A stretch of DNA of 64,000 nucleotides from Zoogloeaceae bacterium (GTDB lineage Bacteria > Pseudomonadota > Gammaproteobacteria > Burkholderiales > Rhodocyclaceae): the NCBI GenBank assembly GCA_024235655.1, contig JACKLY010000001.1:558001-622000 (forward strand), in the 5' to 3' direction. The translations under genes and the position numbers were made by a program. This document shows positions 41,531 to 50,293 of this stretch, piece after piece. The notes beneath the pieces were generated by a model that was not told where the DNA came from, ran no database searches, and was given only the letters and a program-made list of their open reading frames with translations. Positions within the stretch are counted from its first letter, which is position 1, and each line of letters starts with the position of its first letter.

Positions 41531-42172
41531 TCAGTTGAAGTGGCCAAGATCGAGAAAATGTTGCCACAAAAGTTGCCAGGCCGCCCAGTCATGGCCGCCG
41601 GCAACGGCGCAGCCGGTCGATGCCGGAAAGCGGTCAGCCATCTGGCGCATGCCGTCGGCAAAGCGGTCTTCCGTGCCGTAACCGATGAAGACGGGCAGAT
41701 CGAGCGGCGGCGATTGCAGCCAGTGCCAGACCCGGAATTCCGGATCGGCGCGTTGTTCCGCAGAGGGCGTCCAGTGATCGAGGCCACCGGCCCGGGCGAT
41801 GGCGCCGGTGGTCAGGCGGCTGCCGGGGTAGGGAGCGATCAGGCACAGACCATCGACGGTGCCGGGGTGGTCGACAGCCTGGCACAACGCCAGCAAGCCG
41901 CCGAGGGAAATGCCGCCGAGCCAGACCCGGCGATAGTCCTTACGCGCCGGCTCGAGAATCTGCTGCTGGAGCGCCGGCAAGGCGGTGCCGCCTGAAATGA
42001 CGGCCAGATCGAGATCGACCAGGCACAGGTCCAGTTGCTGTGCGCTTTGTTCAAGGGCGGTGAAGAATCCGGCGGTGACAAAATCCTCTGGCTGCATGTA
42101 GGCGCCGGGCAGCATTACCAGCAGGCTGTCGCTGCCGGTTTTCAGATCGACGGTGCGCAGTTGCAAGCTCAT
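41531..42172 (-). CDS. Alpha/beta hydrolase family protein
   Basis: Hydrolase of 213 residues. SLLVMLPGAYM is the oxyanion-hole region, GGISLGGLLALCQ carries the nucleophile Ser (GISLG), GYGTEDRFADG the likely acid, and AGGHDWAAWQ the His, completing a plausible triad. The start at 42172 follows the MMPL gene by 10 bases; an in-frame start further upstream would overlap it. Possible roles are a thioesterase releasing stalled acyl-ACP or an esterase; no dedicated hotdog thioesterase is seen in this operon. Confidence 0.83.
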   Translation of the reverse strand: MSLQLRTVDLKTGSDSLLVMLPGAYMQPEDFVTAGFFTALEQSAQQLDLCLVDLDLAVISGGTALPALQQQILEPARKDYRRVWLGGISLGGLLALCQAVDHPGTVDGLCLIAPYPGSRLTTGAIARAGGLDHWTPSAEQRADPEFRVWHWLQSPPLDLPVFIGYGTEDRFADGMRQMADRFPASTGCAVAGGHDWAAWQLLWQHFLDLGHFN

Positions 42173-42182
42173 GGTGCGCGCA

Positions 42183-44546
42183 TCAAGCGAGCTTGCGCGG
42201 CGCAAAAACGGCCGTCAGCAACAGCGCCAGCACGGTGCCCGGGCCGACCGTCAGGCCGATGGCGTTGAGCACCGGCACCGAGGACAGGGCGAGGGTGCCG
42301 AAGCCGATGGTGCTGGTCAGGCAGGCCACCGCCATCGACGCCAGGGTGCTGGCATCCGGCATGCCTTCGCCACGGTGGAAGAAGAGGGCGTAGTTGGAAC
42401 CGACGGCAACAATGAAGAGCATGCCGATCAGGTGGATCAGGTGCAACGACTCACCGGCCAGTTGCAGGCCGGCAATGACGAAGACGACGGCCAGCGTCAG
42501 CGGCAGCAGCACCGCGCTCAGGCGACGCGCCGAACGCAAGGCAAAAGCGAGCAGCAGCACGATGGCGAGAAAGCCGGCTGTCGAGAGGGTGACGGCCTCG
42601 TCGAGATAGTCGCCATAGAGCGCATCGAACTCGGTTTTCATGTCGATGATCAGGGTGTCTTTGCCGGTCAGTGCGCTGCGAACTTTGGCGATGGCAATGC
42701 CGGCAGTGTTCTTGTCGCCATCCTTGTTGTCGGTTACGGGCGGCCGTAGCGGCAGCAGCACGCTCCAGCCATCGGCACGCTGCAGCAGGAGCGAGTCGAC
42801 GAGCAGAGCCAGGCCGCTGCCGGCTAGATCGGCGCGCGTCATGTCCGGGGCGCTACGTGCGGCATCGATTTCGCTCAGGAAGGGCGCCAGCTTGCCGGCT
42901 GCCAGCGGCAGGTCGGCGAGGGCAGCTTGCAGGCGCGGCTGCAGGTCGGTGGCGCTGGGCAGTGCAGCACGCCTTGCCGCCTGCGTGGCCTGACTGGGCA
43001 GGAAACGCGCCGGGCTGTCGTAGCCGCCGAGGGTGCCGTCGGCAACCAGTTGGTCGAGGATGCGGCCGGCACGTTCGGCGGCCTGCAAGGCGGCTTCGCG
43101 GTCGGCGCCGGTGACGATGACCAGATAGCGCGAATCGGGAGCGCTCAGATCAGCGCGCAGGGCGCTATCGATTTGTGCATCCTCGGCGCTGACCGTCGAG
43201 AGTACCGACAGGTTGGCGTGCCACAGTTCGTCGCGGTTGATGCCGAGGTGGATGGCCGCTGCCGCAGCCAGCGCCAGCACCGGCCAGCGTAGCCGCTGCA
43301 AGCCGGCGATCAGGCCTTGCAGTTGTTTGCCCGCCGGGTCGAGGTCACGTGTCTGTGTGGCGCCGGCCAGTTGCGGCAGCACGAAGCGGGTAACCAGCGC
43401 TGCTGTGAGCACCCCGGTCAGTGCATACAGGCCGAGCTGGGCCAGCCCCGGAAAACCCGAAAAAAGCAGGGCGCCAAAGCCGACGACGGAGGTCAGCACA
43501 CCGAGGCGAATGGTCGGCCAGAAGCGCGCCCGCCATGCCGCCGCGCCACGCTGGCCCGACTGCACGAAATAGTAGATGGAGTAATCGACGGCCTCGCCGA
43601 TCAGCGCCGCACCGAAGCCGACGGTGACACCGAATACCGTGCCATGAACCAGACTGACGGCAACGATGCCGGCCAGCGCGCCGCTGATTACAGGCAGCAA
43701 GCCGAGGGTGACAAGCCGCGGCGAGCGGTACACAAACAGCAGCACCGTGATGATGGCCAGGGTGGCAATCAGCGACAGCCGGGCCACATCGTCCTTGATC
43801 AGCGCCCGCGCTTCGACGGCAAAGCGGCCGGGGCCGGAGAGCTGCAGCCGCAGTGCCGGCTGGCCGGCACCCTGCGTTGCGCTCTGACTGGCGCTGATGT
43901 CAGCGAAGGCCTGCCGGATCAGCGCGATGGCCTGTTCCTGCCCGTCGGTGTCCGAGCCGAGGGCGCGAGTCTGCACCAGCAGCATGGCACGCTCGCCATC
44001 ACGCGAAGCCCAGACACCGTTGCGGCTGTTCGGCTGGTTGTCGGCATTGAGTCGGCTGATCAGTTCGACCAGTTCGCCGGTCGGGTCGCGGGTCAGGAAG
44101 GGCTTGACCAGCATGCCGGCCGGCGAACTCAGCAGGTCGATGCTGTTGCCGGTGGCCTGGCGCAGACCCTCGACCGAAAAGCGCTCCGGTGTTACGGCCG
44201 GGCTCAGCAGATAACGGTGGCGGAAGAGGAGTTCGCGCTCAAGCTCGAAACTACTGGATTCGCCATTCTGCACGGACACAAAATCCGCCTGCGCTGACAG
44301 TTGCTGGCGTAGCGCACGTGACACGGCAGCCCGCTGTTCCGGGCTGCCACCTTCCACCGCCAGCATCAGCAGGCGCGACACCGCGCCCTCTTTCAACTGG
44401 TCGATCAATACCTGCTGCTCGCCGCTGGGTCGTGAGGGCAGGAAGAAAGACATGTCGGCCACGAAGCGGCTGTTCCAGACAATGGCCGCGCCGGCCAGCA
44501 TGGCCAGCAGCCAGAGTGCGAAAGTTCGGCTGCGGCGAGAAATCAT
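42183..44546 (-). CDS. MMPL/RND-family lipid exporter (aryl polyene transport)
   Basis: Inner-membrane exporter of 787 residues with two repeated halves: a single N-terminal helix and a periplasmic domain, then five helices each. Typical segments are VTLGLLPVISGALAGIVAVS, FGAALIGEAVDYSIYYFVQ, and in the second half LIHLIGMLFIVAVGSNYALF and CLTSTIGFGTLALSSVPVL. The start at 44546 overlaps the LolA-like gene stop by 4 bases, and in-frame upstream starts are rejected. MMPL exporters of aryl polyene clusters are thought to carry the lipid-anchored pigment toward the outer membrane together with the LolA-like carrier. Confidence 0.9.
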   Translation of the reverse strand: MISRRSRTFALWLLAMLAGAAIVWNSRFVADMSFFLPSRPSGEQQVLIDQLKEGAVSRLLMLAVEGGSPEQRAAVSRALRQQLSAQADFVSVQNGESSSFELERELLFRHRYLLSPAVTPERFSVEGLRQATGNSIDLLSSPAGMLVKPFLTRDPTGELVELISRLNADNQPNSRNGVWASRDGERAMLLVQTRALGSDTDGQEQAIALIRQAFADISASQSATQGAGQPALRLQLSGPGRFAVEARALIKDDVARLSLIATLAIITVLLFVYRSPRLVTLGLLPVISGALAGIVAVSLVHGTVFGVTVGFGAALIGEAVDYSIYYFVQSGQRGAAAWRARFWPTIRLGVLTSVVGFGALLFSGFPGLAQLGLYALTGVLTAALVTRFVLPQLAGATQTRDLDPAGKQLQGLIAGLQRLRWPVLALAAAAAIHLGINRDELWHANLSVLSTVSAEDAQIDSALRADLSAPDSRYLVIVTGADREAALQAAERAGRILDQLVADGTLGGYDSPARFLPSQATQAARRAALPSATDLQPRLQAALADLPLAAGKLAPFLSEIDAARSAPDMTRADLAGSGLALLVDSLLLQRADGWSVLLPLRPPVTDNKDGDKNTAGIAIAKVRSALTGKDTLIIDMKTEFDALYGDYLDEAVTLSTAGFLAIVLLLAFALRSARRLSAVLLPLTLAVVFVIAGLQLAGESLHLIHLIGMLFIVAVGSNYALFFHRGEGMPDASTLASMAVACLTSTIGFGTLALSSVPVLNAIGLTVGPGTVLALLLTAVFAPRKLA

Positions 44547-45136
44547 GGCTTCTCGGCGAGCGGGGTGATGGCCAGCACGGCGCGGTCGCCATCGGCCTGT
44601 AGATATTCGATGTTGCGGATCTGGTTGCCGTTGCCGCTGACGGTGATGCGGAGAACCAACGAGGCAATCTTCTGGTCGCTGGGCAGCAGGGTCAGTTCCC
44701 ATTTGCCGGCGTTGCCCGAGAGCATGAGCAGATAGTTCTTTTCCAGCGCCGCCCGGTTGCCGGACAGCGTGCCGCGGATGCTGTCGACGAAGGCCAGCGC
44801 TTCCGGCTGGTTGGCGAGATTGATCGAGAGCTTCTTCTTGTCGCGCTCGATGCTCAGCGTGTCGCGGTCGAGGATCAGCACCTCGGGTTTCGGCTTCAGC
44901 GTGCGCTTTTCCAGATAGTGCGGCGCGATGTAGTTCATCTCGCCGCTGGCGATGAGCGGCTTGTCGAGCAACGCGATGTATTTCGTTTCGACGAAAGTCG
45001 CCCGGCCGCCCTTGTGGCGCGCCAGATCATTCATCAGCTGGATCACGTCGAAGGCGGCGGCCGGCAGGGAGAAACTGGCGGCGAGCAGGCCGAAGAGCAG
45101 GTGGAGCAGCGGCGGGAGTGAGGTGCGACCAGTCAT
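44543..45136 (-). CDS. LolA-like outer-membrane lipoprotein carrier
   Basis: Periplasmic protein of 197 residues. A signal peptide (LLAASFSLPAAAF) is followed by a LolA-type half-barrel: VIQLMNDLARHKGGRATFVE, YIAPHYLEKRTLKPKPEVL, and AGKWELTLLPSDQKIASLVL. Such cluster-encoded LolA homologues are proposed to ferry the aryl polyene lipid across the periplasm with the MMPL exporter. The two genes are translationally coupled, as are this gene and the LpxL-like acyltransferase. Confidence 0.88.
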   Translation of the reverse strand: MTGRTSLPPLLHLLFGLLAASFSLPAAAFDVIQLMNDLARHKGGRATFVETKYIALLDKPLIASGEMNYIAPHYLEKRTLKPKPEVLILDRDTLSIERDKKKLSINLANQPEALAFVDSIRGTLSGNRAALEKNYLLMLSGNAGKWELTLLPSDQKIASLVLRITVSGNGNQIRNIEYLQADGDRAVLAITPLAEKP

Positions 45137-46035
45137 TGCTTCTGCCAGAAATCGAAAAAGTTGAACCAGTTGTAGGGGGCCTGTCGGCAGTGCCGGCTCA
45201 GCAGATCAGCATAGCGAACAACGGCGGTGTTGATGGCGGTGTCGCGCTCGGCGCGAGAGGTTTCAGAAAAATCGGCGAGCGGCGCGAAATCGATGCGGTA
45301 GCGATTGCCGCCCAGATAGATTCCGGTCATGAAGAATACCGGACGGCGCAGCATCGCCGCCATGCGGAAGGGGCCGAGCGGGAAGGGTGCCGGCTGGCCG
45401 AGAAAGTCGCAGCTTATGCTCGGGTCATCGCCGAGGCGGCGGTCGGCCAGCATGCCGACCAACCCGCCCTGTTCGATGCGGTCACGCGCCGTCAGCATGG
45501 AATCAATATGGCCGAGCGGCACGATGTCGTCGGTGGCCGCCGGGTTGATGGCGTGCAACGCGGCGTTGAGCTTGCGGGCGTTCTCTGCGTACATCAGCAT
45601 CGTTACGCGGAAATGGTCCTTCTTGCGGCCAACGGCACGCAGCACCTCGAAGCTGCCGAAGTGGGCGCCGATGAGCAGGGCGCCGGGTTGCCGGGCAAGC
45701 GCGGCATACAGTGCGTCGGCACCGGTGATCTCGATGTCGAACAGGTCGAAGCGGTCGTTGAGCAGGTAGACCCGGTCGTGAATGGTGCTGGCAAAGCTGA
45801 ATACCTGCCGGTAATGGTCGCCCCAGGTTGGCGAGCGGCCCAGTGCGCGCTGCAGGTAGGTGCGGCTGGACTGCCGCGCCTTGGGTGCGAACAGCGTGAA
45901 ATAGAGGGCGATGCCGTGCAGCACAATGCGCCCGATGCGGCGGCCGAAGGTCAGCGAAATCCAGACCATCAGCCGGAGAATCGCCTGGTTGCTGCGCTCC
46001 TGTTCGCGTGCCCATGTTGCGCTGTCCTGGCTCAT
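45133..46035 (-). CDS. LpxL/HtrB-family lipid acyltransferase
   Basis: Inner-membrane acyltransferase of 300 residues. An N-terminal hydrophobic segment (LIVLHGIALYFTLFAPKA region, about 40-55) precedes the catalytic HX4E motif in LIGAHFGSFEVLRAVG. GLVGMLADRRLGDDPSISC and VFFMTGIYLGGNRYRIDF are typical of lipid A late acyltransferases. Within the aryl polyene cluster it is probably the enzyme that couples the polyene to its lipid anchor rather than a lipid A enzyme. It is overlapped on both sides by 4 bases. Confidence 0.88.
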   Translation of the reverse strand: MSQDSATWAREQERSNQAILRLMVWISLTFGRRIGRIVLHGIALYFTLFAPKARQSSRTYLQRALGRSPTWGDHYRQVFSFASTIHDRVYLLNDRFDLFDIEITGADALYAALARQPGALLIGAHFGSFEVLRAVGRKKDHFRVTMLMYAENARKLNAALHAINPAATDDIVPLGHIDSMLTARDRIEQGGLVGMLADRRLGDDPSISCDFLGQPAPFPLGPFRMAAMLRRPVFFMTGIYLGGNRYRIDFAPLADFSETSRAERDTAINTAVVRYADLLSRHCRQAPYNWFNFFDFWQKQ

Positions 46036-46352
46036 GGCATGGGGGTCAGGCGGCCGCTGGCGACATCATGCGTGCTGGAGCGCGCGCTGAACGAGAGTCC
46101 GCCGCCGGGGCGTTGCTGCAGCGTAAAAATGAGCGTTTCACCGGGGCCGGCCGGGTGCAGGAACTTTGCGCTGTCGACCTGCCAGCGGCGGTTCGGATTG
46201 CCTGCGGAGGCGTTGCCAAACTGTTCGGCAAAAATCAGGGCACGATCCAGCAGCAGCACGCCCGGCACGATCGGATTGCCGGGGAAATGGCCGGGCAGCG
46301 CGGGGTGGTCGGCAGGCACCGTCCACGTGAATTCGTGGGTGCCGTCAGCCAT
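46032..46352 (-). CDS. Small hotdog dehydratase-like protein (ApeI type)
   Basis: Hotdog protein of 106 residues, compatible with the ApeI-type dehydratase that pairs with ApeP. The conserved segment HPALPGHFPGNPIVPGVLLL holds the His and the GHFP motif typical of FabA/FabZ enzymes, followed by FAEQFGNASAG and KFLHPAGPGETL. The start at 46352 is chosen because the family motif begins about 20 residues in; a longer in-frame start runs back into the ligase. It overlaps the ligase gene by 8 bases. Confidence 0.87.
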   Translation of the reverse strand: MADGTHEFTWTVPADHPALPGHFPGNPIVPGVLLLDRALIFAEQFGNASAGNPNRRWQVDSAKFLHPAGPGETLIFTLQQRPGGGLSFSARSSTHDVASGRLTPMP

Positions 46353-47703
46353 GTTGCACCGTGCTTTCAAAAAGCGCCTGCAGTGCGCTCCGCGGTAATT
46401 TTCCTGTGCTGTTGCGCGGCAGCGACGGCAGCAGGAGCAGCGGCCGCGGCAGGAAAATCGGATCGATGCGTTTGCGCAGCGCCGCCAGCAACTGTCGCTG
46501 GTCGAGGGTGGGTGCAACGACAAAGGCGGCGAGCCGGGTAATGCCCTCGCCCTTGCTTTCGTCCGGTGTTTCGTCCGGCAGGAAAAAGGCCGCATCGACG
46601 ACGCCGGGCACGGCGCTGATCTGGTGGTTCAGGTAGGCGAGCGAGGTGCGCCGACCGGCGATGTTGATCAGGTCGGCATGGCGGCCGAGGAGCAGGAATT
46701 TCCCGTCCGTGCTCAATTCGATCAGATCGCTCAGCGGGATGCGGCCCTCCACATGGCCACCGAAAGCCCAGGTCTGGTCGCGGTTGCCGGCCTCCTGTGC
46801 CAACTCAATGCCGGGCAGCAGATGCCAGACTGGGCCTTGGGTGGTGCGTCGGCAGGCGATCTGACCGCTTTCCGTGGAGCCGTAGATTTCATGCACCGGC
46901 GCTGCGCAGCGTGCCTCGGCGGCTGATGCCGTTTCTGCCGAGAGTGGTGCCGTGGCCGAGAGCAGCTTGTCGATGGCCGGCAAGGGAATGTCGGCAGCCA
47001 GCAAGGCTGACAGGTGAAACGGCGTGGTCACCAGCAGGCGGGGTCGGGGAACGGCAGCGAGGGCGCTGGCAATGTCCTGCGGGAAAAAGGGTTTGCCGGC
47101 CCAGAAGGCACAGCCGCCGTGCAGGGCAAGCAGAAAGGTCGATTCGAAACCGAAGCTGTGTTGTACCGGCACCGTGCCGATAATGTTGTGCGGATGCCCG
47201 ACCAGCCCCAATGCGGCTGCGCCGGCCTGTGCGTTCTGCACCAGCTTGCCCCAGGTCTTGCGATGAGGCTGTGGCAGGCCGGTGGAGCCGGAGGTGAACA
47301 GGATGGCAACCACCCGCTCCGTGGCAATTTTGGGGATGTCCCCTGTGATGTCGGGCAGCCTTTCCGGCAGTTCTGGAAAGCGCAGGCAGGGCAATGATTC
47401 AGCCGCGAATTCACCGTCGCACAGGCAGAGCGCACCCGGATAATCGGCGGCCATGCGGTGCAGGGTTTCGGCCGACAGTGAAGAAGGTTGCAGGCTGGTC
47501 TTGCCGGCCAGCAGCCCGGCAACAAAGCCGAGGGCAAAGCGGTAGCGGTTCTCGCATACGTTGAGCAGCCATTCGCCGGCAGGCAGCTGGCCGGCCAGCC
47601 ACTGCGCCTCGGCCAGAAAACGGCCAACGCTGACAGCACCGGCCGGCAGCCAGGCGAATATTTCGTCGAGCTTGCGGCCGGAGAATAGTGGCAGGTGTTT
47701 CAT
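46345..47703 (-). CDS. AMP-dependent acyl/aryl-ACP ligase (ApeH/XanA2 type)
   Basis: Adenylating enzyme of 452 residues. The P-loop-like motif is AILFTSGSTGLPQPHRKTW. Then follow VPVQHSFGFESTFLLALHGG, VHEIYGSTESGQIACRR (A5-type) and LLGRHADLINIAGRRTSLAYL. The C-terminal catalytic Lys is in LPRNSTGKLPRSAL. It probably activates 3- or 4-hydroxybenzoate made by the chorismatase and loads it onto ACP. The start at 47703 overlaps the membrane-protein gene by 4 bases. Confidence 0.9.
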   Translation of the reverse strand: MKHLPLFSGRKLDEIFAWLPAGAVSVGRFLAEAQWLAGQLPAGEWLLNVCENRYRFALGFVAGLLAGKTSLQPSSLSAETLHRMAADYPGALCLCDGEFAAESLPCLRFPELPERLPDITGDIPKIATERVVAILFTSGSTGLPQPHRKTWGKLVQNAQAGAAALGLVGHPHNIIGTVPVQHSFGFESTFLLALHGGCAFWAGKPFFPQDIASALAAVPRPRLLVTTPFHLSALLAADIPLPAIDKLLSATAPLSAETASAAEARCAAPVHEIYGSTESGQIACRRTTQGPVWHLLPGIELAQEAGNRDQTWAFGGHVEGRIPLSDLIELSTDGKFLLLGRHADLINIAGRRTSLAYLNHQISAVPGVVDAAFFLPDETPDESKGEGITRLAAFVVAPTLDQRQLLAALRKRIDPIFLPRPLLLLPSLPRNSTGKLPRSALQALFESTVQHG

Positions 47704-48368
47704 GGCGGGGGAGCGGCCGAGCCTTGCCGCCGGTCGAGGCGGCGAAAGGCGTTGATGATGGCGGCCAGGCTGGGTCTTTCCTCCGGCGGCAAGACCTGTC
47801 GGCGCCACACATGTTCAGTGGCAAACATCAGGCCGACCAGTGGCCAGGTCAGCAGGTTGGCGTGCACCGACCAGACGGCCGGCGGTGCAAACAGGAATAG
47901 CCCGGTCGAAAGCAGTGCATTGCCAAAGAAAAAACAGGCCCAGAAAATTGTGACCTGGCGCGTATAGCGGATCTTGCGTGCCGACAGTTGGTCACCAAAA
48001 ATGGTGCGCGCCATGCGCGTGGCCAGTGCTTCGCCATTGCCGAACAGGGTACGGCCGAATAGCGTGCCGAGCGCGAGGTGGGCGCCGAGATGCTGCAGGT
48101 AATAGAGCAAAGGCACGTTCTCTTGCAATTGTGGCCATAGCCAGGCCAGCAAGGCCGCACCGGCCAATGCGCCGGCAAGTATGCCGATCCGGCTTGGCAG
48201 TCGCCACAGGAATATGGCGAGGAACAGGGCGATGGGCGCAACCCCGAGGGCAGCATTGAGTGTCGCGCTGCCATGGCCGGCGCTGCCGTAATGAGCAATG
48301 GCAGCCCAGCAGATGACCACGATGACCACGGCCAGGCCATACAGCTTGCGGGCCGTGGCTGGGGTCAT
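47700..48368 (-). CDS. Polytopic membrane protein of aryl polyene clusters (COG4648-like)
   Basis: Membrane protein of 222 residues with about six helices: LYGLAVVIVVICWAAIAHYG, LGVAPIALFLAIFLWRLP, GILAGALAGAALLAWLWPQ, YLQHLGAHLALGTLFGRTLF, VTIFWACFFFGNALLSTGLF and LLTWPLVGLMFATEHVWR. It resembles the uncharacterised inner-membrane protein found between ACP and ligase genes in aryl polyene clusters. Its function is unknown; helping substrate or lipid handling is a guess. Both ends overlap neighbours by 4 bases. Confidence 0.82.
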   Translation of the reverse strand: MTPATARKLYGLAVVIVVICWAAIAHYGSAGHGSATLNAALGVAPIALFLAIFLWRLPSRIGILAGALAGAALLAWLWPQLQENVPLLYYLQHLGAHLALGTLFGRTLFGNGEALATRMARTIFGDQLSARKIRYTRQVTIFWACFFFGNALLSTGLFLFAPPAVWSVHANLLTWPLVGLMFATEHVWRRQVLPPEERPSLAAIINAFRRLDRRQGSAAPPP

Positions 48369-48649
48369 AGCGTGCGCTGGCTGGCGACGTGCGAGGTCAG
48401 TGCACGCAGCGAAGCGAAGATACGCACGTTGTCTTCGTTGTCCGAACGCAACTGAAAGCCATAGCGTTTGGAAATGACCAGTGCGATTTCCAGCACGTCG
48501 ATCGAATCGAGGCCGAGGCCGTCGCCGTAGAGCGGGGCATCGGCTTCGATTTCTTCAGGAGTGATGTCGAGGTTGAGTGCTTCAACGATGAGGCCGGCGA
48601 TTTCCGGCATCAGGTTGTTGATGGTTTCCGGGGCAGGGGCTGCGGACAT
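48365..48649 (-). CDS. Acyl carrier protein (aryl polyene cluster, first of two)
   Basis: Acyl carrier protein of 94 residues. The phosphopantetheine site is the Ser in LGLDSIDVLEIALVI. The preceding segment IVEALNLDITPEEIEADAPL and the following helix FQLRSDNEDNVRIF are typical. The start at 48649 gives the usual family length. It lies 43 bases downstream of the ketosynthase gene and overlaps the membrane-protein gene by 4 bases. Confidence 0.93.
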   Translation of the reverse strand: MSAAPAPETINNLMPEIAGLIVEALNLDITPEEIEADAPLYGDGLGLDSIDVLEIALVISKRYGFQLRSDNEDNVRIFASLRALTSHVASQRTL

Positions 48650-48692
48650 GATGGGTTTTCCGTGAAATGGGCAGAGGTGGCGTTGGTTGGGT

Positions 48693-49946
48693 TCAGGCGC
48701 TACAGGCCTTGAACGCAAGCACCGCGTTGCTGCCGCCAAAGGCAAAGGAGTTGGAGAGGGCTGCGCGCAGCTTTACGTGATGGCGGCCGGTGCTGACATG
48801 GTCGACGCCAGCGCAGGCCGGGTCGAGGTTGTTGTCGAGATTGATGGTGGGCGGAATGGTCTGCTCGCGCAAGGCCAGCACCGTGCAGATTGCCTCGATG
48901 GCACCGGCGGCGCCGAGCAGGTGGCCGTGCATCGACTTGGTGGCGCTCACCGGCAACTGTGCAGCGCGGTCGCCAAAAACCATCTTGAGGGCGTTGACTT
49001 CAATCGGGTCGCCTTCCGCTGTGGCCGTGCCGTGGGCGTTGACGTAGTCGATGTCGTCGGCGCTCAGGCCGGCGTCGGCCAGCGTGGCTGCCAGTGCACG
49101 AACCTGGCCGGCCGCTTCCGGGCGCACCAGATGGGTATGGTCGCAACTGTTGCCGTAACCTACCATTTCGCCATGAATGGTGGCGCCACGAGCAACGGCA
49201 TGTTCCCAGTCTTCCAGCACCAGTGCCGCACCGCCTTCGCCGAGCACCAGCCCGCGCCGGTCTGCAGCAAAGGGGCGGCAAGCTGAAGGCGAGGTGTCCT
49301 GGTCGCCGGTGGCCATGACACGCAAGGCCTCCCAGGCGCGAGCGACACCATAGGCCTGCGGCACATCCGAACCGCCGGTCATCATCACCGTGGCCTCGCC
49401 ACTGCGCACACGGCGGAAGGCTTCGCCAATGGCGATGGCGGAAGATGCGCAAGCCACGGTGTGACTCATGCTGACACCACCCAGGCCAAGCTGGATCGAA
49501 ATGTGGGCGTTGGCAGCGTTGTTCATGCCGAGCAGAACGGACAGCGGCGAAAGACGCTCGCGGCCTTTCTGCCACAGTTCCCGGTAGCCTTTTTCATAGG
49601 CCAGGGTGCCGCCCAGGGCCGTGCCCCAGGCTACGCCCCAGTTGTCGCGCGTGCCATTTTCAGCGCTGCGCGGCAAACCGGCGTCATCCCAGGCGGAGAA
49701 GGCGGCGGCTACGCCCAGTTGCGCAAAGCGATCCATCATCGAAGCCAGCGGTTTGCCCAGCGCGGCATCCGCATCGAAAGCGGAGCAGCTGACAAAGGGG
49801 ATCGATAGCGGGCGCGGCAGGTCGTCGGTGAGCAGGTGGGTGATCGCCGATTCACCGGCCGACAGACGCGTGAAGAAATCGGCCAGGTCGCCACCAAAGG
49901 GGCTGACCAGCCCGAGGCCAGTGATTGCAACCCGACGTTGCGTCAT
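48693..49946 (-). CDS. Beta-ketoacyl-ACP synthase (second ketosynthase, ApeR/FabF-like)
   Basis: FabF-like condensing enzyme of 417 residues. MTQRRVAITGLGLVSPFGGD leads; the catalytic Cys is in TVACASSAIAIGEAF, the first His in NAHGTATAEGDPIE and the second in SATKSMHGHLLGAAGAIEA. It is the second intact ketosynthase of the cluster and may start or complete the chain on the ACPs either side. It follows the second ACP gene by 3 bases. A FabB/F-like housekeeping enzyme is unlikely given this context. Confidence 0.93.
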   Translation of the reverse strand: MTQRRVAITGLGLVSPFGGDLADFFTRLSAGESAITHLLTDDLPRPLSIPFVSCSAFDADAALGKPLASMMDRFAQLGVAAAFSAWDDAGLPRSAENGTRDNWGVAWGTALGGTLAYEKGYRELWQKGRERLSPLSVLLGMNNAANAHISIQLGLGGVSMSHTVACASSAIAIGEAFRRVRSGEATVMMTGGSDVPQAYGVARAWEALRVMATGDQDTSPSACRPFAADRRGLVLGEGGAALVLEDWEHAVARGATIHGEMVGYGNSCDHTHLVRPEAAGQVRALAATLADAGLSADDIDYVNAHGTATAEGDPIEVNALKMVFGDRAAQLPVSATKSMHGHLLGAAGAIEAICTVLALREQTIPPTINLDNNLDPACAGVDHVSTGRHHVKLRAALSNSFAFGGSNAVLAFKACSA

Positions 49947-49949
49947 CGC

Positions 49950-50189
49950 TCAGGGCTTCTGTTCGCTGATCAGCTGATCCATCTGCTCCACCATTTCACC
50001 CACGGTTTTCGGAGGTTGCAGGTCAGATGAGAGCTTGATGCCGAAATGATCTTCAAACTCGAACATCAATTCCAGCATCATCAACGAGTCAACGCCGAGG
50101 TCTGCCAAGGCAGCTTCAGGGACAATTTTTTCGGCTTCAACGCCGAGGCGATCCTTGAGGAAATCGCGGATAAGATTAAGAGATTCCAT
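49950..50189 (-). CDS. Acyl carrier protein (aryl polyene cluster, second of two)
   Basis: Acyl carrier protein of 79 residues with the phosphopantetheine Ser in LADLGVDSLMMLELMFEF. The helix pattern IRDFLKDRLGVEAEKIV and EFEDHFGIKLSSDL is normal. It is the first gene of the minus-strand operon. The 104 bases upstream, shared with the divergent PAP2 gene, should hold its promoter; I could not identify convincing -35/-10 boxes. Confidence 0.94.
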   Translation of the reverse strand: MESLNLIRDFLKDRLGVEAEKIVPEAALADLGVDSLMMLELMFEFEDHFGIKLSSDLQPPKTVGEMVEQMDQLISEQKP

Positions 50190-50293
50190 AGGGGGCGAAT
50201 TTTAGCGGAAAGTGCCTGTTTACCAAATGCTTCCATGCCTTTTGGCGTGATTGACAGCGGCATTCTTGGGGCATATTTGATTGATTTGCTACC

